Shown here piece by piece: positions 51,835 through 60,484 of a stretch of 64,000 nt of DNA. Positions within the stretch are counted from its first letter, which is position 1, and each line of letters opens with the position of its first letter. The notes below the pieces were generated by a model that had not been told where the DNA came from, did no database searches, and worked only from the letters and a program-made list of their open reading frames with translations. Made by a program: the position numbers and the translations under genes. Where the stretch lies: positions 16,615 through 80,614 of the forward strand of contig JAYRYA010000022.1 in NCBI GenBank assembly GCA_041917255.1. The letters run 5' to 3'. The DNA is from Zoogloea sp041917255. GTDB taxonomy: Bacteria; Pseudomonadota; Gammaproteobacteria; Burkholderiales; Rhodocyclaceae.

Positions 51835-52056
51835 GTGATTCGCATCCAAGCCTGCCTGCTGCTCGCCCTGCTCGCCCTGCTCGCCGCCGGGTGCACCAAC
51901 ACCCCGGGCGACCGTGCGTGGTACCAAAGCCTCGTCAACGAAAATGCGCGCCGTCAATACGAACCCGGCCGCGACATCAACCGCGAGACTCCGCCGCCCA
52001 GCTTTGATGCCTACGAGCAGGAACGCCGACGCCTGAGAGAGGATCAAGCCAAATGA
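51835..52056 (+). CDS. Small lipoprotein between leuS and lptE
   Basis: A GTG at 51835, preceded by GGAGG, opens a 73-residue lipoprotein precursor with lipobox LAAGC (Cys20). The mature part is short, charged and Tyr/Arg-rich (RAWYQSLVNENARRQYEPGR), with a coil-like end. I do not recognise a named family. The stop overlaps the lptE ATG by four bases, so it is translationally coupled to an LPS-transport gene and may act in the outer membrane. Confidence 0.75.
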   Translation: MIRIQACLLLALLALLAAGCTNTPGDRAWYQSLVNENARRQYEPGRDINRETPPPSFDAYEQERRRLREDQAK

Positions 52057-52610
52057 ACGCGCCCCACTCCGCCGGCCGTCGTCGGGCCCTGCTCGCCATC
52101 GGCGGCGCCACCCTGCTGGCCGGCTGCGGCTTCCAACTGCGCGGCGCCCGCCCGCTGCCCTTCGACTCGATCTATCTGGGCATGTACCCTTACTCCGAGC
52201 TGGCCGCCGCCATCCGGCGCCAGATCCGGGCCAACGGCAACACCATCGTCGCGGACAAGGCCGAAGACGCCCAGGTGCGCCTCGAGGTGCAAGCCGATGT
52301 GAAGGACAAGGTGATCCTGGCCCTCAACACCCAGGGCCGCGTCCGCGAATACCAGCTGCGTCAGCGCTTCATCTTCCGGCTGGTCGCCAAGAACGGCCAG
52401 GAGATCATGCCCTCCAGCGAGATCTTCCTGCGTCGCGACCTGGCCTTCGACGACACCCAGCTCCTCGCCAAGCAGCAGGAAGAAACCCTGCTCTACCGCG
52501 ACATGCAGAACGACCTCGTCCAGCAGCTGATGCGCCGCCTCGCCGCCGCCAAGATGCCGGACGCGCCGCCTGCAGCAGCGCCCGCGCCGACACCCGCGGC
52601 CAAGCCGTGA
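52053..52610 (+). CDS. lptE: LPS-assembly lipoprotein LptE
   Basis: The 185-residue precursor has a lipobox LLAGC (Cys25) followed by GFQLRGARPLPFDSIYL, the standard LptE start. It plugs the LptD barrel in the outer membrane. The end is Pro/Ala-rich. Its last four bases overlap the holA GTG start. leuS-lptE-holA is the conserved proteobacterial order. Confidence 0.93.
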   Translation: MNAPHSAGRRRALLAIGGATLLAGCGFQLRGARPLPFDSIYLGMYPYSELAAAIRRQIRANGNTIVADKAEDAQVRLEVQADVKDKVILALNTQGRVREYQLRQRFIFRLVAKNGQEIMPSSEIFLRRDLAFDDTQLLAKQQEETLLYRDMQNDLVQQLMRRLAAAKMPDAPPAAAPAPTPAAKP

Positions 52611-53632
52611 ACCTGCGCCCCGAGCAACTCGCCGCGCACCTCGACAAGCCCCTCGCCCCGCTCTACGTCCTGCACGGCAACGAGCCGCTGCTGGTCCTCG
52701 AAGCGGGCGACGCCATCCGCGCTGCCGCCCGCAAGCAGGGCTACGCCGAGCGCGAAGTGCTGGTGGCCGTCCAAGGCTTCAAATGGACGGAGCTGCAGTC
52801 CGCCGCCGGCAACCTGTCGCTGTTCGGCGCCAGCAAGCTCGTCGATCTGCGCATCCCCAACGGCAAGCCCGGCCGGGATGGCGGCGAAGCCCTGCAACGC
52901 TACGCCAAGACCCTCGACGACGGCGTCGTCACCCTCGTCACCCTGCCCGAGCTCGACTGGGCTGCCCGCAAGGCAGCGTGGTTCGTCGCCCTCTGCGACG
53001 CAGGCGTGGTCATCGAGACCAACGCCCCGGAACGCGATCGCCTGCCCGACTGGATTGCCCAGCGCCTCGCCCGCCAACAGCAGAAGGCCGGCCCCGAGGC
53101 CCTCGCCTTCATCGCGGATCACGTGGAAGGCAACCTCCTCGCCGCCCACCAGGAGATCCTGAAGCTCGGCCTGCTCCACCCGCCGGGCGAGCTCTCTTTC
53201 GACGCGGTGCGCGAGGCCATCCTCAACGTCGCCCGCTACAACGTGGATTCCCTGCGCCAGGCCATGCTCGACGGCGACGTCGCCCGCTGCGCCCGCCTCC
53301 TTGAAGGCCTCAAGGGCGAAGGCGAAGCCCCGCCGCTCATTCTGTGGGCGCTCGCCAACGAGATCCGCACCCTCGCCAACCTGCGCCAGGGCATAGACGA
53401 CGGCCAGCCGCTGCAAGGCCTGATGAAGGCCGAACGGATCTTCGACGACCGGCGCCGCCAGGCCATCCAGCGCGCCCTGCCTCGCCTCGACAGCGGCCCG
53501 CTGCGCACCGCGATCTTGCACGCCGCCCGGATTGACCGGATGATCAAGGGTCTGGTCGGCGGCGACGTGTGGGACGAATTCCTCCAGCTGTGCCTGCGCC
53601 TCACCCGCGGCGCCACGCCGGCACGGCGCTGA
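52607..53632 (+). CDS. holA: DNA polymerase III delta subunit HolA
   Basis: A 341-residue clamp-loader subunit with LAPLYVLHGNEPLLVLEAGDAIR at the N-terminus and the typical C-terminal helical collar. Starts with a GTG that overlaps the lptE stop. Opens the beta clamp in the clamp-loader complex. proA starts 32 bases downstream. Confidence 0.94.
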   Translation: MNLRPEQLAAHLDKPLAPLYVLHGNEPLLVLEAGDAIRAAARKQGYAEREVLVAVQGFKWTELQSAAGNLSLFGASKLVDLRIPNGKPGRDGGEALQRYAKTLDDGVVTLVTLPELDWAARKAAWFVALCDAGVVIETNAPERDRLPDWIAQRLARQQQKAGPEALAFIADHVEGNLLAAHQEILKLGLLHPPGELSFDAVREAILNVARYNVDSLRQAMLDGDVARCARLLEGLKGEGEAPPLILWALANEIRTLANLRQGIDDGQPLQGLMKAERIFDDRRRQAIQRALPRLDSGPLRTAILHAARIDRMIKGLVGGDVWDEFLQLCLRLTRGATPARR

Positions 53633-53663
53633 TCCGCCGGCAATCGATTCAAAGCGAGAAAAG

Positions 53664-54941
53664 ATGGACATCAAGACCTACATGCAGACCGTCGGCCGCC
53701 AGGCCCGCGCCGCCAGCCGCGCTGTCGCCGCCGCCTCCACCGACGCCAAGAACAAGGCGCTCCTGGCCATGGCCGCCGAGATCCGCGCCCGCAAGGCACA
53801 GCTTCTCGATGCCAACGCCCAGGATCTCGCCGAAGCCCGCGCCAATGGTCTCGAGCCGGCGATGATCGACCGCCTCACCCTGTCTGAAAAAGGCATCGAG
53901 TCGATGGCTCAGGGCCTGGAGCAGGTCGCCGCCCTGCCCGACCCGGTCGGCGAGATGACCGACCTCAAGCGCCGGCCGTCGGGCATTACCGTCGGCAAGA
54001 TGCGCGTGCCGCTGGGCGTCATCGGCATCATCTACGAAGCCCGCCCCAACGTGACCGCCGACGCCGCCGCCCTGTGCCTCAAGTCCGGCAACGCGGCCAT
54101 CCTGCGCGGCGGCAAGGAAGCCCTGCACTCCAACCAGGCCATCGCCGCCTGCGTGCGCGCCGGCCTGGCCGCCGCCGGCCTGCCCGAGATGTCGATCCAG
54201 GTGGTCGAGACCACCGACCGCGCCGCCGTCGGCGAACTCATCACCATGCCGCAGTTCGTGGACGTGATCGTCCCGCGCGGCGGCAAGGGCCTCATCGAGC
54301 GCATCGCAAGCGACGCCCGTGTGCCCGTCATCAAGCACCTGGACGGCAACTGTCACGTCTACGTTGACGAACACGCCGATCCGGCCAAGGCCCTCGCCAT
54401 CGTCGAGAACTCCAAGACCCAGCGCTACGGCACCTGCAACACGACCGAATCGCTGCTGGTCGATGCCGCCATCGCCAAGTCCCAGTTGCCCGCCATCGGC
54501 ACCATGCTCGCAGGCAAGGGCGTCGAATTGCGCGCCTGCCCGGCATCGCTGGCGATCCTGCGTGAAGCAGGCGTGCCCGAAGCCCAGCTCAAGGCGGCGG
54601 TGAAATCCGACTGGACCGAGGAATTCCTCGCCCCGATCATCGCCATCAAGGTCGTCGCCGGCCTCGACGAAGCGATCGAGCACATCAACACCTGCTCGTC
54701 CCAGCACACCGAGTCCATCGTCACCGAGGACTACACCCGTGCGATGCGCTTCCTGCGCGAGGTCGATTCGGCGTCGGTGATGATCAACGCCTCGACCCGC
54801 TTCGCCGACGGCTTCGAATACGGCCTCGGCGCCGAGATCGGCATCTCCACCGACAAGATCCACGCCCGCGGCCCGGTAGGCCTCGAAGGCCTCACCAGCC
54901 AGAAATGGATCGTCTTCGGCAACGGCGACGTGCGCGCCTGA
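53664..54941 (+). CDS. proA: Gamma-glutamyl phosphate reductase ProA
   Basis: The 425-residue aldehyde-dehydrogenase-fold enzyme has the catalytic Cys258 in TCNTTESLLV, GVIGIIYEARPNVT and the end GLEGLTSQKWIVFGNG. It makes glutamate semialdehyde for proline. Ribosome-binding site GCGAGAAAAG lies before the ATG. proB is not adjacent. Confidence 0.96.
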   Translation: MDIKTYMQTVGRQARAASRAVAAASTDAKNKALLAMAAEIRARKAQLLDANAQDLAEARANGLEPAMIDRLTLSEKGIESMAQGLEQVAALPDPVGEMTDLKRRPSGITVGKMRVPLGVIGIIYEARPNVTADAAALCLKSGNAAILRGGKEALHSNQAIAACVRAGLAAAGLPEMSIQVVETTDRAAVGELITMPQFVDVIVPRGGKGLIERIASDARVPVIKHLDGNCHVYVDEHADPAKALAIVENSKTQRYGTCNTTESLLVDAAIAKSQLPAIGTMLAGKGVELRACPASLAILREAGVPEAQLKAAVKSDWTEEFLAPIIAIKVVAGLDEAIEHINTCSSQHTESIVTEDYTRAMRFLREVDSASVMINASTRFADGFEYGLGAEIGISTDKIHARGPVGLEGLTSQKWIVFGNGDVRA

Positions 54942-54995
54942 CTCCCGCCCGGCGCACATCGCGCTTTCCCTGCCGGAAGTCTTCCGGTTAAGATT

Positions 54996-55042
54996 CAAAC
55001 GCCCGTTCGAAATCGAGTGGAAACCCGATGAACGGGCGTTTG
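54996..55042. repeat. Inverted repeat between proA and the chalcone-isomerase-like gene
   Basis: CAAACGCCCGTTC (54996-55008) and GAACGGGCGTTTG (55030-55042) form a perfect 13-bp stem around 21 bases. A second dyad CCGGAAG-T-CTTCCGG lies just before it. No U-tract follows the 3' arm. Confidence 0.6.
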
Positions 55043-55066
55043 CCCATCCACACCCAGGAGACAGCC

Positions 55067-55657
55067 ATGAAACCCACCTTGCGCCACGCACTCGCCGCGG
55101 TCAGCCTCGCCACCGCCCTGCTCGCCGCCCTGCCAGCCCATGCTGCCGACGTCGCCGGCGTGCGCTTTGACGACCGGACCACCGTTGCCGGCAGCGACCT
55201 CGCCCTCAACGGCGCCGGCCTGCGCACCCGATTCATGCTCAAGGTGTACGCGATGGGGCTCTACCTTCCCCGCCGCGCCGACACGCCCGACGCCATCGCC
55301 ACCTTGCCCGGGCCCAAGCGCATCCAGATCGTCACCCTGCGCGAACTCACCGCCGAACAGTTTGCCGACGCCCTCGTCGAAGGCCTGAAGAAGAACCACA
55401 GCGAGGCCGAGTTCGCCAAACTGCAGGCCCGCAGCGACGAATTCCGCGCCGCACTGCTGGCCCTCAAGACAGCGCCGGCCGGCACACAGATTCGCCTCGA
55501 ATGGTTGCCCTCCAGCGGGACCCGCCTTTCAGTCGGCAACGACCCCCGAGGCAAGGACATTCCCGGCGAAGACTTTTATCGCGCCCTGCTGCGTATCTGG
55601 CTGGGCGACAAGCCCGTCGATGCTGACCTGAAAAGCGCCCTGCTCGGTAAAGGCTGA
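55067..55657 (+). CDS. Exported chalcone-isomerase-like protein
   Basis: A 196-residue precursor with signal peptide (cleavage after ALPAHA, residue 26) and the bacterial chalcone-isomerase-like domain (LNGAGLRTRFMLKVYAMGLY ... GEDFYRALLRIWLGDKPVD). The bacterial family has no proven flavonoid activity; the role is unknown. ATG at 55067 has a CAGGAGA ribosome-binding site; an in-frame ATG at 55028 lies inside the inverted repeat. Confidence 0.85.
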   Translation: MKPTLRHALAAVSLATALLAALPAHAADVAGVRFDDRTTVAGSDLALNGAGLRTRFMLKVYAMGLYLPRRADTPDAIATLPGPKRIQIVTLRELTAEQFADALVEGLKKNHSEAEFAKLQARSDEFRAALLALKTAPAGTQIRLEWLPSSGTRLSVGNDPRGKDIPGEDFYRALLRIWLGDKPVDADLKSALLGKG

Positions 55658-55697
55658 GCACCTTGCCCGGGCCGTGCCGCAGGCGCAGAATTCCGGA

Positions 55698-56213
55698 ATG
55701 GCCCCCTTGTTCCAGCACGCTGCCTCCGAGCAGCAGTCGTCCGTAATTCCGGCCTTTTGCGCCGTGATCCCGGCGCCATTCGGCGCGATCGGTATCGTCT
55801 GCGACGACCAATTCATTCAGACCATCGAATTCCTGCCTCCCGGCCAGCCGGTGATATCACCGACCAATCAGCTGGCCGACAAGGCCGCCCGGCAGGTCGT
55901 CAATTATCTTTCCAACCCCGACTTTCTCTTTGAACTTCCACTTGCCAGTCGCGGCACGCCCTTTCGTCAGCGCATCTGGGCCGCAATTTCCGCCATTCCC
56001 CGCGGAAAGACCCGCCGCTACGGCGATCTCGCCCGCGACGCCGGCAGCATCGCCCGGGCCGTCGGCCAAGCCTGCGGCGACAATCCCTTTCCGCTCGTGA
56101 TCCCGTGTCATCGGGTCGTGGCGGCAGCGGGGCTGGGTGGGTTCGCCCACGAGAACAATGGTCACCTAATCGACGCCAAGCGCTGGCTATTGCGCCACGA
56201 AGGGGCGATCTGA
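55698..56213 (+). CDS. Methylated-DNA-[protein]-cysteine S-methyltransferase (Ogt-like)
   Basis: The C-terminal half has the active-site motif IPCHRVVAA (Cys137) and FRQRIWAAISAIPRGKTRRYGDLA, the DNA-binding part of O6-alkylguanine transferases. It repairs O6-methylguanine by accepting the alkyl group. The start is uncertain: ATG 55698 (171 residues) or GTG 55674, neither with a good ribosome-binding site. Confidence 0.88.
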   Translation: MAPLFQHAASEQQSSVIPAFCAVIPAPFGAIGIVCDDQFIQTIEFLPPGQPVISPTNQLADKAARQVVNYLSNPDFLFELPLASRGTPFRQRIWAAISAIPRGKTRRYGDLARDAGSIARAVGQACGDNPFPLVIPCHRVVAAAGLGGFAHENNGHLIDAKRWLLRHEGAI

Positions 56214-56280
56214 ATCCCGGTAATAGGCCGGTTCATCGTCCGCCGTTTCACCAGATATTCACAATCCGCCAATCACCATC

Positions 56281-56772
56281 ATGTCCCGCCCCGATCAACA
56301 TGCGCCGGAAACGCCGGCCACCCGCTTCCTGCGGCAGCACCAGATTCCCTTCTCGACCCACCTGTACGCTTATGAGGATCACGGCGGCACGAAAGTCTCA
56401 TCGCGGGAATTGAATGTCGCCGAACACGCCGTTGTCAAAACGCTGGTGATGGAAAACGAAGGCCGCCAGCCGCTCATCATCCTGATGCATGGCGACCGCA
56501 AGGTATCCACCAAGGAACTCGCCCGACAGGCCGGGCACAAGCACATCAGCCCCTGCGACCCTACCGTTGCCCAGCGCCACACGGGCTATATGGTCGGCGG
56601 CACCTCACCCTTTGGTACCCGCAAGGCAATGCCTCTATTCATGGAACGCAGCATCCTTGACCTACCACTGATTTACATCAATGGAGGAAAAAGAGGCTTT
56701 CTTGTCGGCGTCCATCCCCACGACATCCTGCGGACACTCAAGCCAACAGTTGTCACTGTTGCGCTTGCATGA
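56281..56772 (+). CDS. ybaK: Cys-tRNA(Pro) deacylase YbaK
   Basis: A 163-residue YbaK-type editing protein with VVKTLVMENEGRQPLIILMHGD, the catalytic lysine in that VKTL segment, and GYMVGGTSPFGTRKAMP. It hydrolyses Cys-tRNA(Pro) made by ProRS error. The GGGTSPFG-like loop is diagnostic. Confidence 0.92.
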   Translation: MSRPDQHAPETPATRFLRQHQIPFSTHLYAYEDHGGTKVSSRELNVAEHAVVKTLVMENEGRQPLIILMHGDRKVSTKELARQAGHKHISPCDPTVAQRHTGYMVGGTSPFGTRKAMPLFMERSILDLPLIYINGGKRGFLVGVHPHDILRTLKPTVVTVALA

Positions 56773-56929
56773 ATAACAAAAAGACTTGCCCAATCGCCAA
56801 ATAAAAGTGGCAAAATTGGTTCCTAATAAGGAATTTCAAATGTCCTTAGTGGCGTCTGGCTCCCTCTCTGCCACACTCATATCAATTGCCGATTGAACTC
56901 GAAACACCACGCCGAAGGACAACACTGCC

Positions 56930-57310
56930 ATGGATATCTCCTCCCTTACCCTTGCCGAATTGCGCCGCCTCCAGACCAAGGTCGAAACCGAGATCCGGCG
57001 CCGTTCCGATACGGCCAAGAAGGATCTGCTGAAGCGGATGCAGAAGCTCGCCGCAGAACACGGCATGAGCCTCACCGACGTGATCGGCGGTCAGGAAGCC
57101 ACCGAAAAGGCGGCCGCCGCGCCCAAGAAGGCCGCGACCAAACCCGCTGCCAAAAAGGCCACCAAGCCCGCCTCGGTGATCAAGTTCCGCCACCCTGAAA
57201 ACCCCGCCATCGGCTGGACCGGTCACGGTCGTAAGCCCCAGTGGGTGATTGACTGGCTTGCCCAGGGCAAAGCCCTCGACGACCTCCGCGGTGCCAGCAC
57301 CGAAGCCTGA
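56930..57310 (+). CDS. H-NS family DNA-binding protein
   Basis: A 126-residue H-NS/BpH3-type protein: N-terminal coiled-coil oligomerisation part (residues 1-45), an Ala/Lys/Pro linker (AAAAPKKAATKPAAKKATKP), and the C-terminal DNA-binding domain with GWTGHGRKPQWVIDWLAQG. The core sequence reads GHGRKP in place of the usual GRGRxP. It silences AT-rich DNA. The 157 bases upstream are noticeably AT-rich, as often seen for self-regulated hns genes. Confidence 0.9.
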   Translation: MDISSLTLAELRRLQTKVETEIRRRSDTAKKDLLKRMQKLAAEHGMSLTDVIGGQEATEKAAAAPKKAATKPAAKKATKPASVIKFRHPENPAIGWTGHGRKPQWVIDWLAQGKALDDLRGASTEA

Positions 57311-57333
57311 TTCAGCGCCTCGCCAAGTCGTCG

Positions 57334-57354
57334 CTGCCGGGCTCAGCCCGGCAG
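57334..57354. terminator. Hairpin between convergent hns-like and folB genes
   Basis: CTGCCGGGC (57334-57342) and GCCCGGCAG (57346-57354) form a perfect 9-bp stem with a three-base loop, overlapping the last codons of folB. It lacks U-tracts, so termination is only likely. Confidence 0.5.
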
Positions 57355-57738
57355 GCCGGCAGTGGGGGCGTGAGCCGGGGGTTCGGCGCCATTGCGGCCG
57401 CGCTCGATGAATACGCCAACCCGGCGCACGTCCTTCATCACACCAATCTTTGCAATCGCCAGCTTCACCCACGGGGCGCCAAATTCTTCGAATAGCAATT
57501 TGACGATGAATTCACCCAGCGTCTCGATCAGATTGAATTGACGCACCGCCAGTTCGGCGCGAATCCGCTCGATTACCTTGGCGTAATCGATCGTATCCGC
57601 AATGTCGTCATGTTCGGCAGCCGCGTCCGGCACGCCAAACGTCAGGTTGAGTTCGAGCGGTTGATCGGCCACCTGTTCCCGAGGATAGATACCCACCCGG
57701 GACTTGACCCGCAGCGCTTCGATAAAAATGAAATCCAT
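57343..57738 (-). CDS. folB: Dihydroneopterin aldolase FolB
   Basis: The 131-residue protein starts MDFIFIEALRVKSRVGIYPRE and has DTIDYAKVIERI and LIETLGEFIVKLLFEEF, the FolB/DHNA pattern with the active-site Glu in GIYPRE. It acts two steps after NudB in folate synthesis. Divergent from plsY (64 bases); TAGAAT on the minus strand (57770-57765) may be its -10. Confidence 0.92.
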   Translation of the reverse strand: MDFIFIEALRVKSRVGIYPREQVADQPLELNLTFGVPDAAAEHDDIADTIDYAKVIERIRAELAVRQFNLIETLGEFIVKLLFEEFGAPWVKLAIAKIGVMKDVRRVGVFIERGRNGAEPPAHAPTAGLPG

Positions 57739-57802
57739 CGTGTGTCCCAGCTAAAATCGCGCACATTCTAGCCCGGACGCCCTCAAAAGCACTCACGCCA
57801 AA

Positions 57803-58414
57803 ATGCATTTTGCCCTTTTGCTCATCGCGGCCTACCTGATCGGCTCCGTTCCCTTTGCCGTCGTCGTTAGCCGCGTCTTCGGCATGGCCGATCCCCGCTC
57901 ATACGGCTCCGGCAATCCGGGCGCCACCAATGTGCTGCGTAGCGGCAACAAGCTCGCCGCCGCCCTCACGCTGGTCGGCGACGCCTTCAAGGGCTGGCTC
58001 GCGGTATGGCTGGCCGACAGCTTCGCGCCTGGCTTTGGAATTGGCGCTGTCGCAGCACCGGCCGCCGGCCTCGCGGCGTTCTTCGGCCACCTTTTTCCGG
58101 TATTTCTGGGCTTCAAGGGAGGCAAGGGCGTTGCCACCGCCGCAGGCGTGCTGATCGGCGCCAAAGGCCTGCTCGGGCTGGCGGTACTGGGCGTATGGCT
58201 TGGCGTGGCCTTCACCCTGCGCTACTCATCCCTCGCCGCCCTCTGCGCCGCACTGTCCGCACCGGCACTGGCCTACCTGTTCGACCTGGGCCCCGACTGG
58301 ATCACCGCCATTGCAGTGATGTCGGCACTGCTTGTTTGGCGCCATAAGGACAACATCAAACGCCTCCTCTCCGGCCAGGAAAGCCGCATCGGCAGCAAGA
58401 AAAAGGCCAGCTGA
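57803..58414 (+). CDS. plsY: Glycerol-3-phosphate acyltransferase PlsY
   Basis: A 203-residue membrane protein with about five helices and the three PlsY motifs: GSGNPGATNVLR, FFGHLFPVFLGFKGGKGVATAAG and the late RHKDNIKRLLSGQESRI. It uses acyl-phosphate to make lysophosphatidate. TAAAAT at 57752-57757 may be its -10. Convergent with tsaD. Confidence 0.95.
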   Translation: MHFALLLIAAYLIGSVPFAVVVSRVFGMADPRSYGSGNPGATNVLRSGNKLAAALTLVGDAFKGWLAVWLADSFAPGFGIGAVAAPAAGLAAFFGHLFPVFLGFKGGKGVATAAGVLIGAKGLLGLAVLGVWLGVAFTLRYSSLAALCAALSAPALAYLFDLGPDWITAIAVMSALLVWRHKDNIKRLLSGQESRIGSKKKAS

Positions 58415-58441
58415 TACGCCAGCCCAACCACAACCCAAAAC

Positions 58442-59485
58442 TCAATCCACCCGCCCGACCACCACGGGCGGGCGGATGTCCTGCAGACTCCAGCGCGGCC
58501 GTACCGCAAACCGCCCCGCGGCGGGCTCAACCGTTTCGCCAGCGGAAAAACGCAGCGCGCCTGCAAAGGCGATCATCGCGCCGTTGTCGGTGCACAGCTC
58601 CAGCTCCGGATAGAACACCCGTGCCTTGCGCTTGGCCGCCGCTGCATCGAGCTGGGCCCGTAGCGCGAGATTCGCCCCCACGCCGCCCGCCACCACCAAC
58701 TGCTTGAGCCCCGTGTGCTTGAGCGCCGCCATCGACTTGGCCACCAGCACCTCGACCACCGCCGCCTGAAACTCCGCCGCCAGATCGGCCCGGTCGTCCG
58801 GCACGAAATCCGGCGCCGACGCCGCAGTGAGCACCGCCGTCTTGAGGCCGCTGAAACTGAAATCAAAATCCTTGCTGTGGAGCATCGGCCGCGGAAGCTT
58901 GAAGCGCCCGGGCTTGCCCCGTTGTGCCAGCTTCGCCAGCGCCGGCCCACCCGGATAGCCCAGGCCGATCAGTTTGGCCGTCTTGTCGAAAGCCTCGCCA
59001 GCGGCGTCATCGACCGTTTCGCCCAGCAGGGTGTAATCGCCAACACCGGCCACCCGCATCAGCTGGGTATGACCACCCGATACCAGCAGCGCCACGAACG
59101 GAAAACTCGGCGGCGTGGCAGACAGCAGCGGCGACAGCAGATGCCCCTCCAGGTGATGCACTGGCAAGACCGGCACATCCAGCGCCACACCGAGGGATTC
59201 AGCCACGCTGGCACCGACGAGCAATGCGCCAGCCAGACCCGGCCCGGCGGTGTAGGCCACCGCATCGATGTCACCCATGGTGAGCCCGGTAACTTCCAGT
59301 GTCTCGCGCAGCAGCAGCGGCAGGCGCCGGATGTGATCGCGGGACGCCAGCTCCGGCACCACCCCGCCGTAAGCAGCGTGCAGGTCAATCTGGGAGTGGA
59401 GACGATGGCCCAGCAAGCCCCGCCCAGTCTCATAGATGGCCACGCCAGTCTCGTCGCAGGAGGTTTCGATGCCCAGAACGCGCAT
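58442..59485 (-). CDS. tsaD: tRNA N6-adenosine threonylcarbamoyltransferase TsaD
   Basis: The 347-residue enzyme begins MRVLGIETSCDETGVAIY and has the metal-binding HLEGHLLSP, SGGHTQL and VVAGGVGANLALR. It completes t6A37 on ANN-decoding tRNAs with TsaB and TsaE. It is divergent from rpsU, the widespread arrangement next to the macromolecular synthesis operon. Confidence 0.96.
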   Translation of the reverse strand: MRVLGIETSCDETGVAIYETGRGLLGHRLHSQIDLHAAYGGVVPELASRDHIRRLPLLLRETLEVTGLTMGDIDAVAYTAGPGLAGALLVGASVAESLGVALDVPVLPVHHLEGHLLSPLLSATPPSFPFVALLVSGGHTQLMRVAGVGDYTLLGETVDDAAGEAFDKTAKLIGLGYPGGPALAKLAQRGKPGRFKLPRPMLHSKDFDFSFSGLKTAVLTAASAPDFVPDDRADLAAEFQAAVVEVLVAKSMAALKHTGLKQLVVAGGVGANLALRAQLDAAAAKRKARVFYPELELCTDNGAMIAFAGALRFSAGETVEPAAGRFAVRPRWSLQDIRPPVVVGRVD

Positions 59486-59558
59486 GGATCAGCCCGAAGA
59501 AAAAACGCGATTTTACCCTTCCCGGCCCTTCAACCACACGCCAAACTGAAAATTGGGC

Positions 59559-59587
59559 TTGGTGGACCCGAACGACTTGGTTATACT
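59559..59587 (+). promoter_or_regulatory. Sigma-70 type promoter of rpsU
   Basis: TTGGTG (59559-59564) and TATACT (59582-59587) are 17 bases apart, 40 bases before the rpsU ATG, in the gap divergent to tsaD. Confidence 0.6.
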
Positions 59588-59627
59588 CTTCGTTTTTCCG
59601 TCCAAAGAATTTTCGAGGAAGCACGCA

Positions 59628-59840
59628 ATGCCGGGTATTCGCGTCAAAGAAAACGAGCCGTTCGAAGTAGCCATCCGTCGCTTCAAGCGCACCATTGAAA
59701 AAGTGGGCCTCCTGCCCGAACTCCGCTCCCGCGAGTTCTACGAAAAGCCGACCGCCGAACGCAAGCGCAAGCTGGCCGCCGCCGTCAAGCGCCACCACAA
59801 GCGCCTGCGCAGCCAGACCCTGCCCCCGAAGATGTACTAA
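59628..59840 (+). CDS. rpsU: Ribosomal protein S21 (bS21)
   Basis: A 70-residue basic protein (MPGIRVKENEPFEVAIRRFK ... RKRKLAAAVKRHHKRLRSQ) matching bS21, which sits near the anti-Shine-Dalgarno region of the 30S subunit. The ATG at 59628 follows GAGGAAG. First gene of rpsU-yqeY-dnaG-rpoD. Confidence 0.96.
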   Translation: MPGIRVKENEPFEVAIRRFKRTIEKVGLLPELRSREFYEKPTAERKRKLAAAVKRHHKRLRSQTLPPKMY

Positions 59841-59869
59841 GCAACACCCCGAGTACACGCTTCCCGCTT

Positions 59870-59909
59870 CGCCACGCGATACGCGCACTTGCGCGAGCGC
59901 GTGGCGTTT
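59870..59909 (+). terminator. Strong stem-loop between rpsU and yqeY
   Basis: CGCCACGCG (59870-59878) pairs with CGCGTGGCG (59898-59906), and inside it CGCGC (59882-59886) pairs with GCGCG (59891-59895) around ACTT. TTTGCCTTTT follows. It probably terminates most transcripts after rpsU and lets some continue into yqeY-dnaG-rpoD. Confidence 0.75.
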
Positions 59910-59984
59910 GCCTTTTGGTTCGCCAGCCCGCTGCCTTGCAGGGCCAGCGTCGAGTCGCCCACCCTTTCACCAGGAATCTCTTTC

Positions 59985-60431
59985 GTGTCCCTCAAAGCCC
60001 AGATCAACGAAGACATGAAGGCCGCCATGCGTGCCAAGGAAACCGCCCGACTGTCGGCGCTGCGCCTGCTGCTGGCCGCCATCAAGCAGAAGGAAGTGGA
60101 CGAACGCATCGACCTGGATGACGCCGCGGTCATCACGGTGGTGGACAAGATGCTCAAGCAGCGTCGCGATTCCGTCACCCAGTACGAGGCCGCCCAGCGC
60201 TTTGATCTGGCAAGCGCCGAGCGCTTCGAGATCGACGTACTCACCGCCTACAGGCCCGCCGGCCTCACCGTCGAGCAGATCGCCGCCGAGGTTGAAGCCG
60301 CCATCGCCTCGACCGGCGCCGCCAGCGCTGCCGACATGGGCAAGCTGATGGCCGTCCTCAAGCCGAAGCTCGCGGGCAAGGCCGACATGGCCGAGGTTTC
60401 CAAACTGGTGAAATCCCGCCTCAGCAACTAG
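59985..60431 (+). CDS. yqeY: GatB/YqeY domain protein YqeY
   Basis: A 148-residue helical protein with the YqeY/GatB-tail fold (SLKAQINEDMKAAMRAKE ... ADMGKLMAVLKPKLAGKADM). It may bind tRNA, but function is unproven. Its usual place is between rpsU and dnaG. The start is a GTG at 59985 after AGGAA; the longer open frame is the intergenic stem-loop. Confidence 0.9.
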   Translation: MSLKAQINEDMKAAMRAKETARLSALRLLLAAIKQKEVDERIDLDDAAVITVVDKMLKQRRDSVTQYEAAQRFDLASAERFEIDVLTAYRPAGLTVEQIAAEVEAAIASTGAASAADMGKLMAVLKPKLAGKADMAEVSKLVKSRLSN

Positions 60432-60484
60432 GATTCATGAAAATGGTGCCGTAGCGGCCAAGCCGCCGGCGCCCGCCGGCCATC

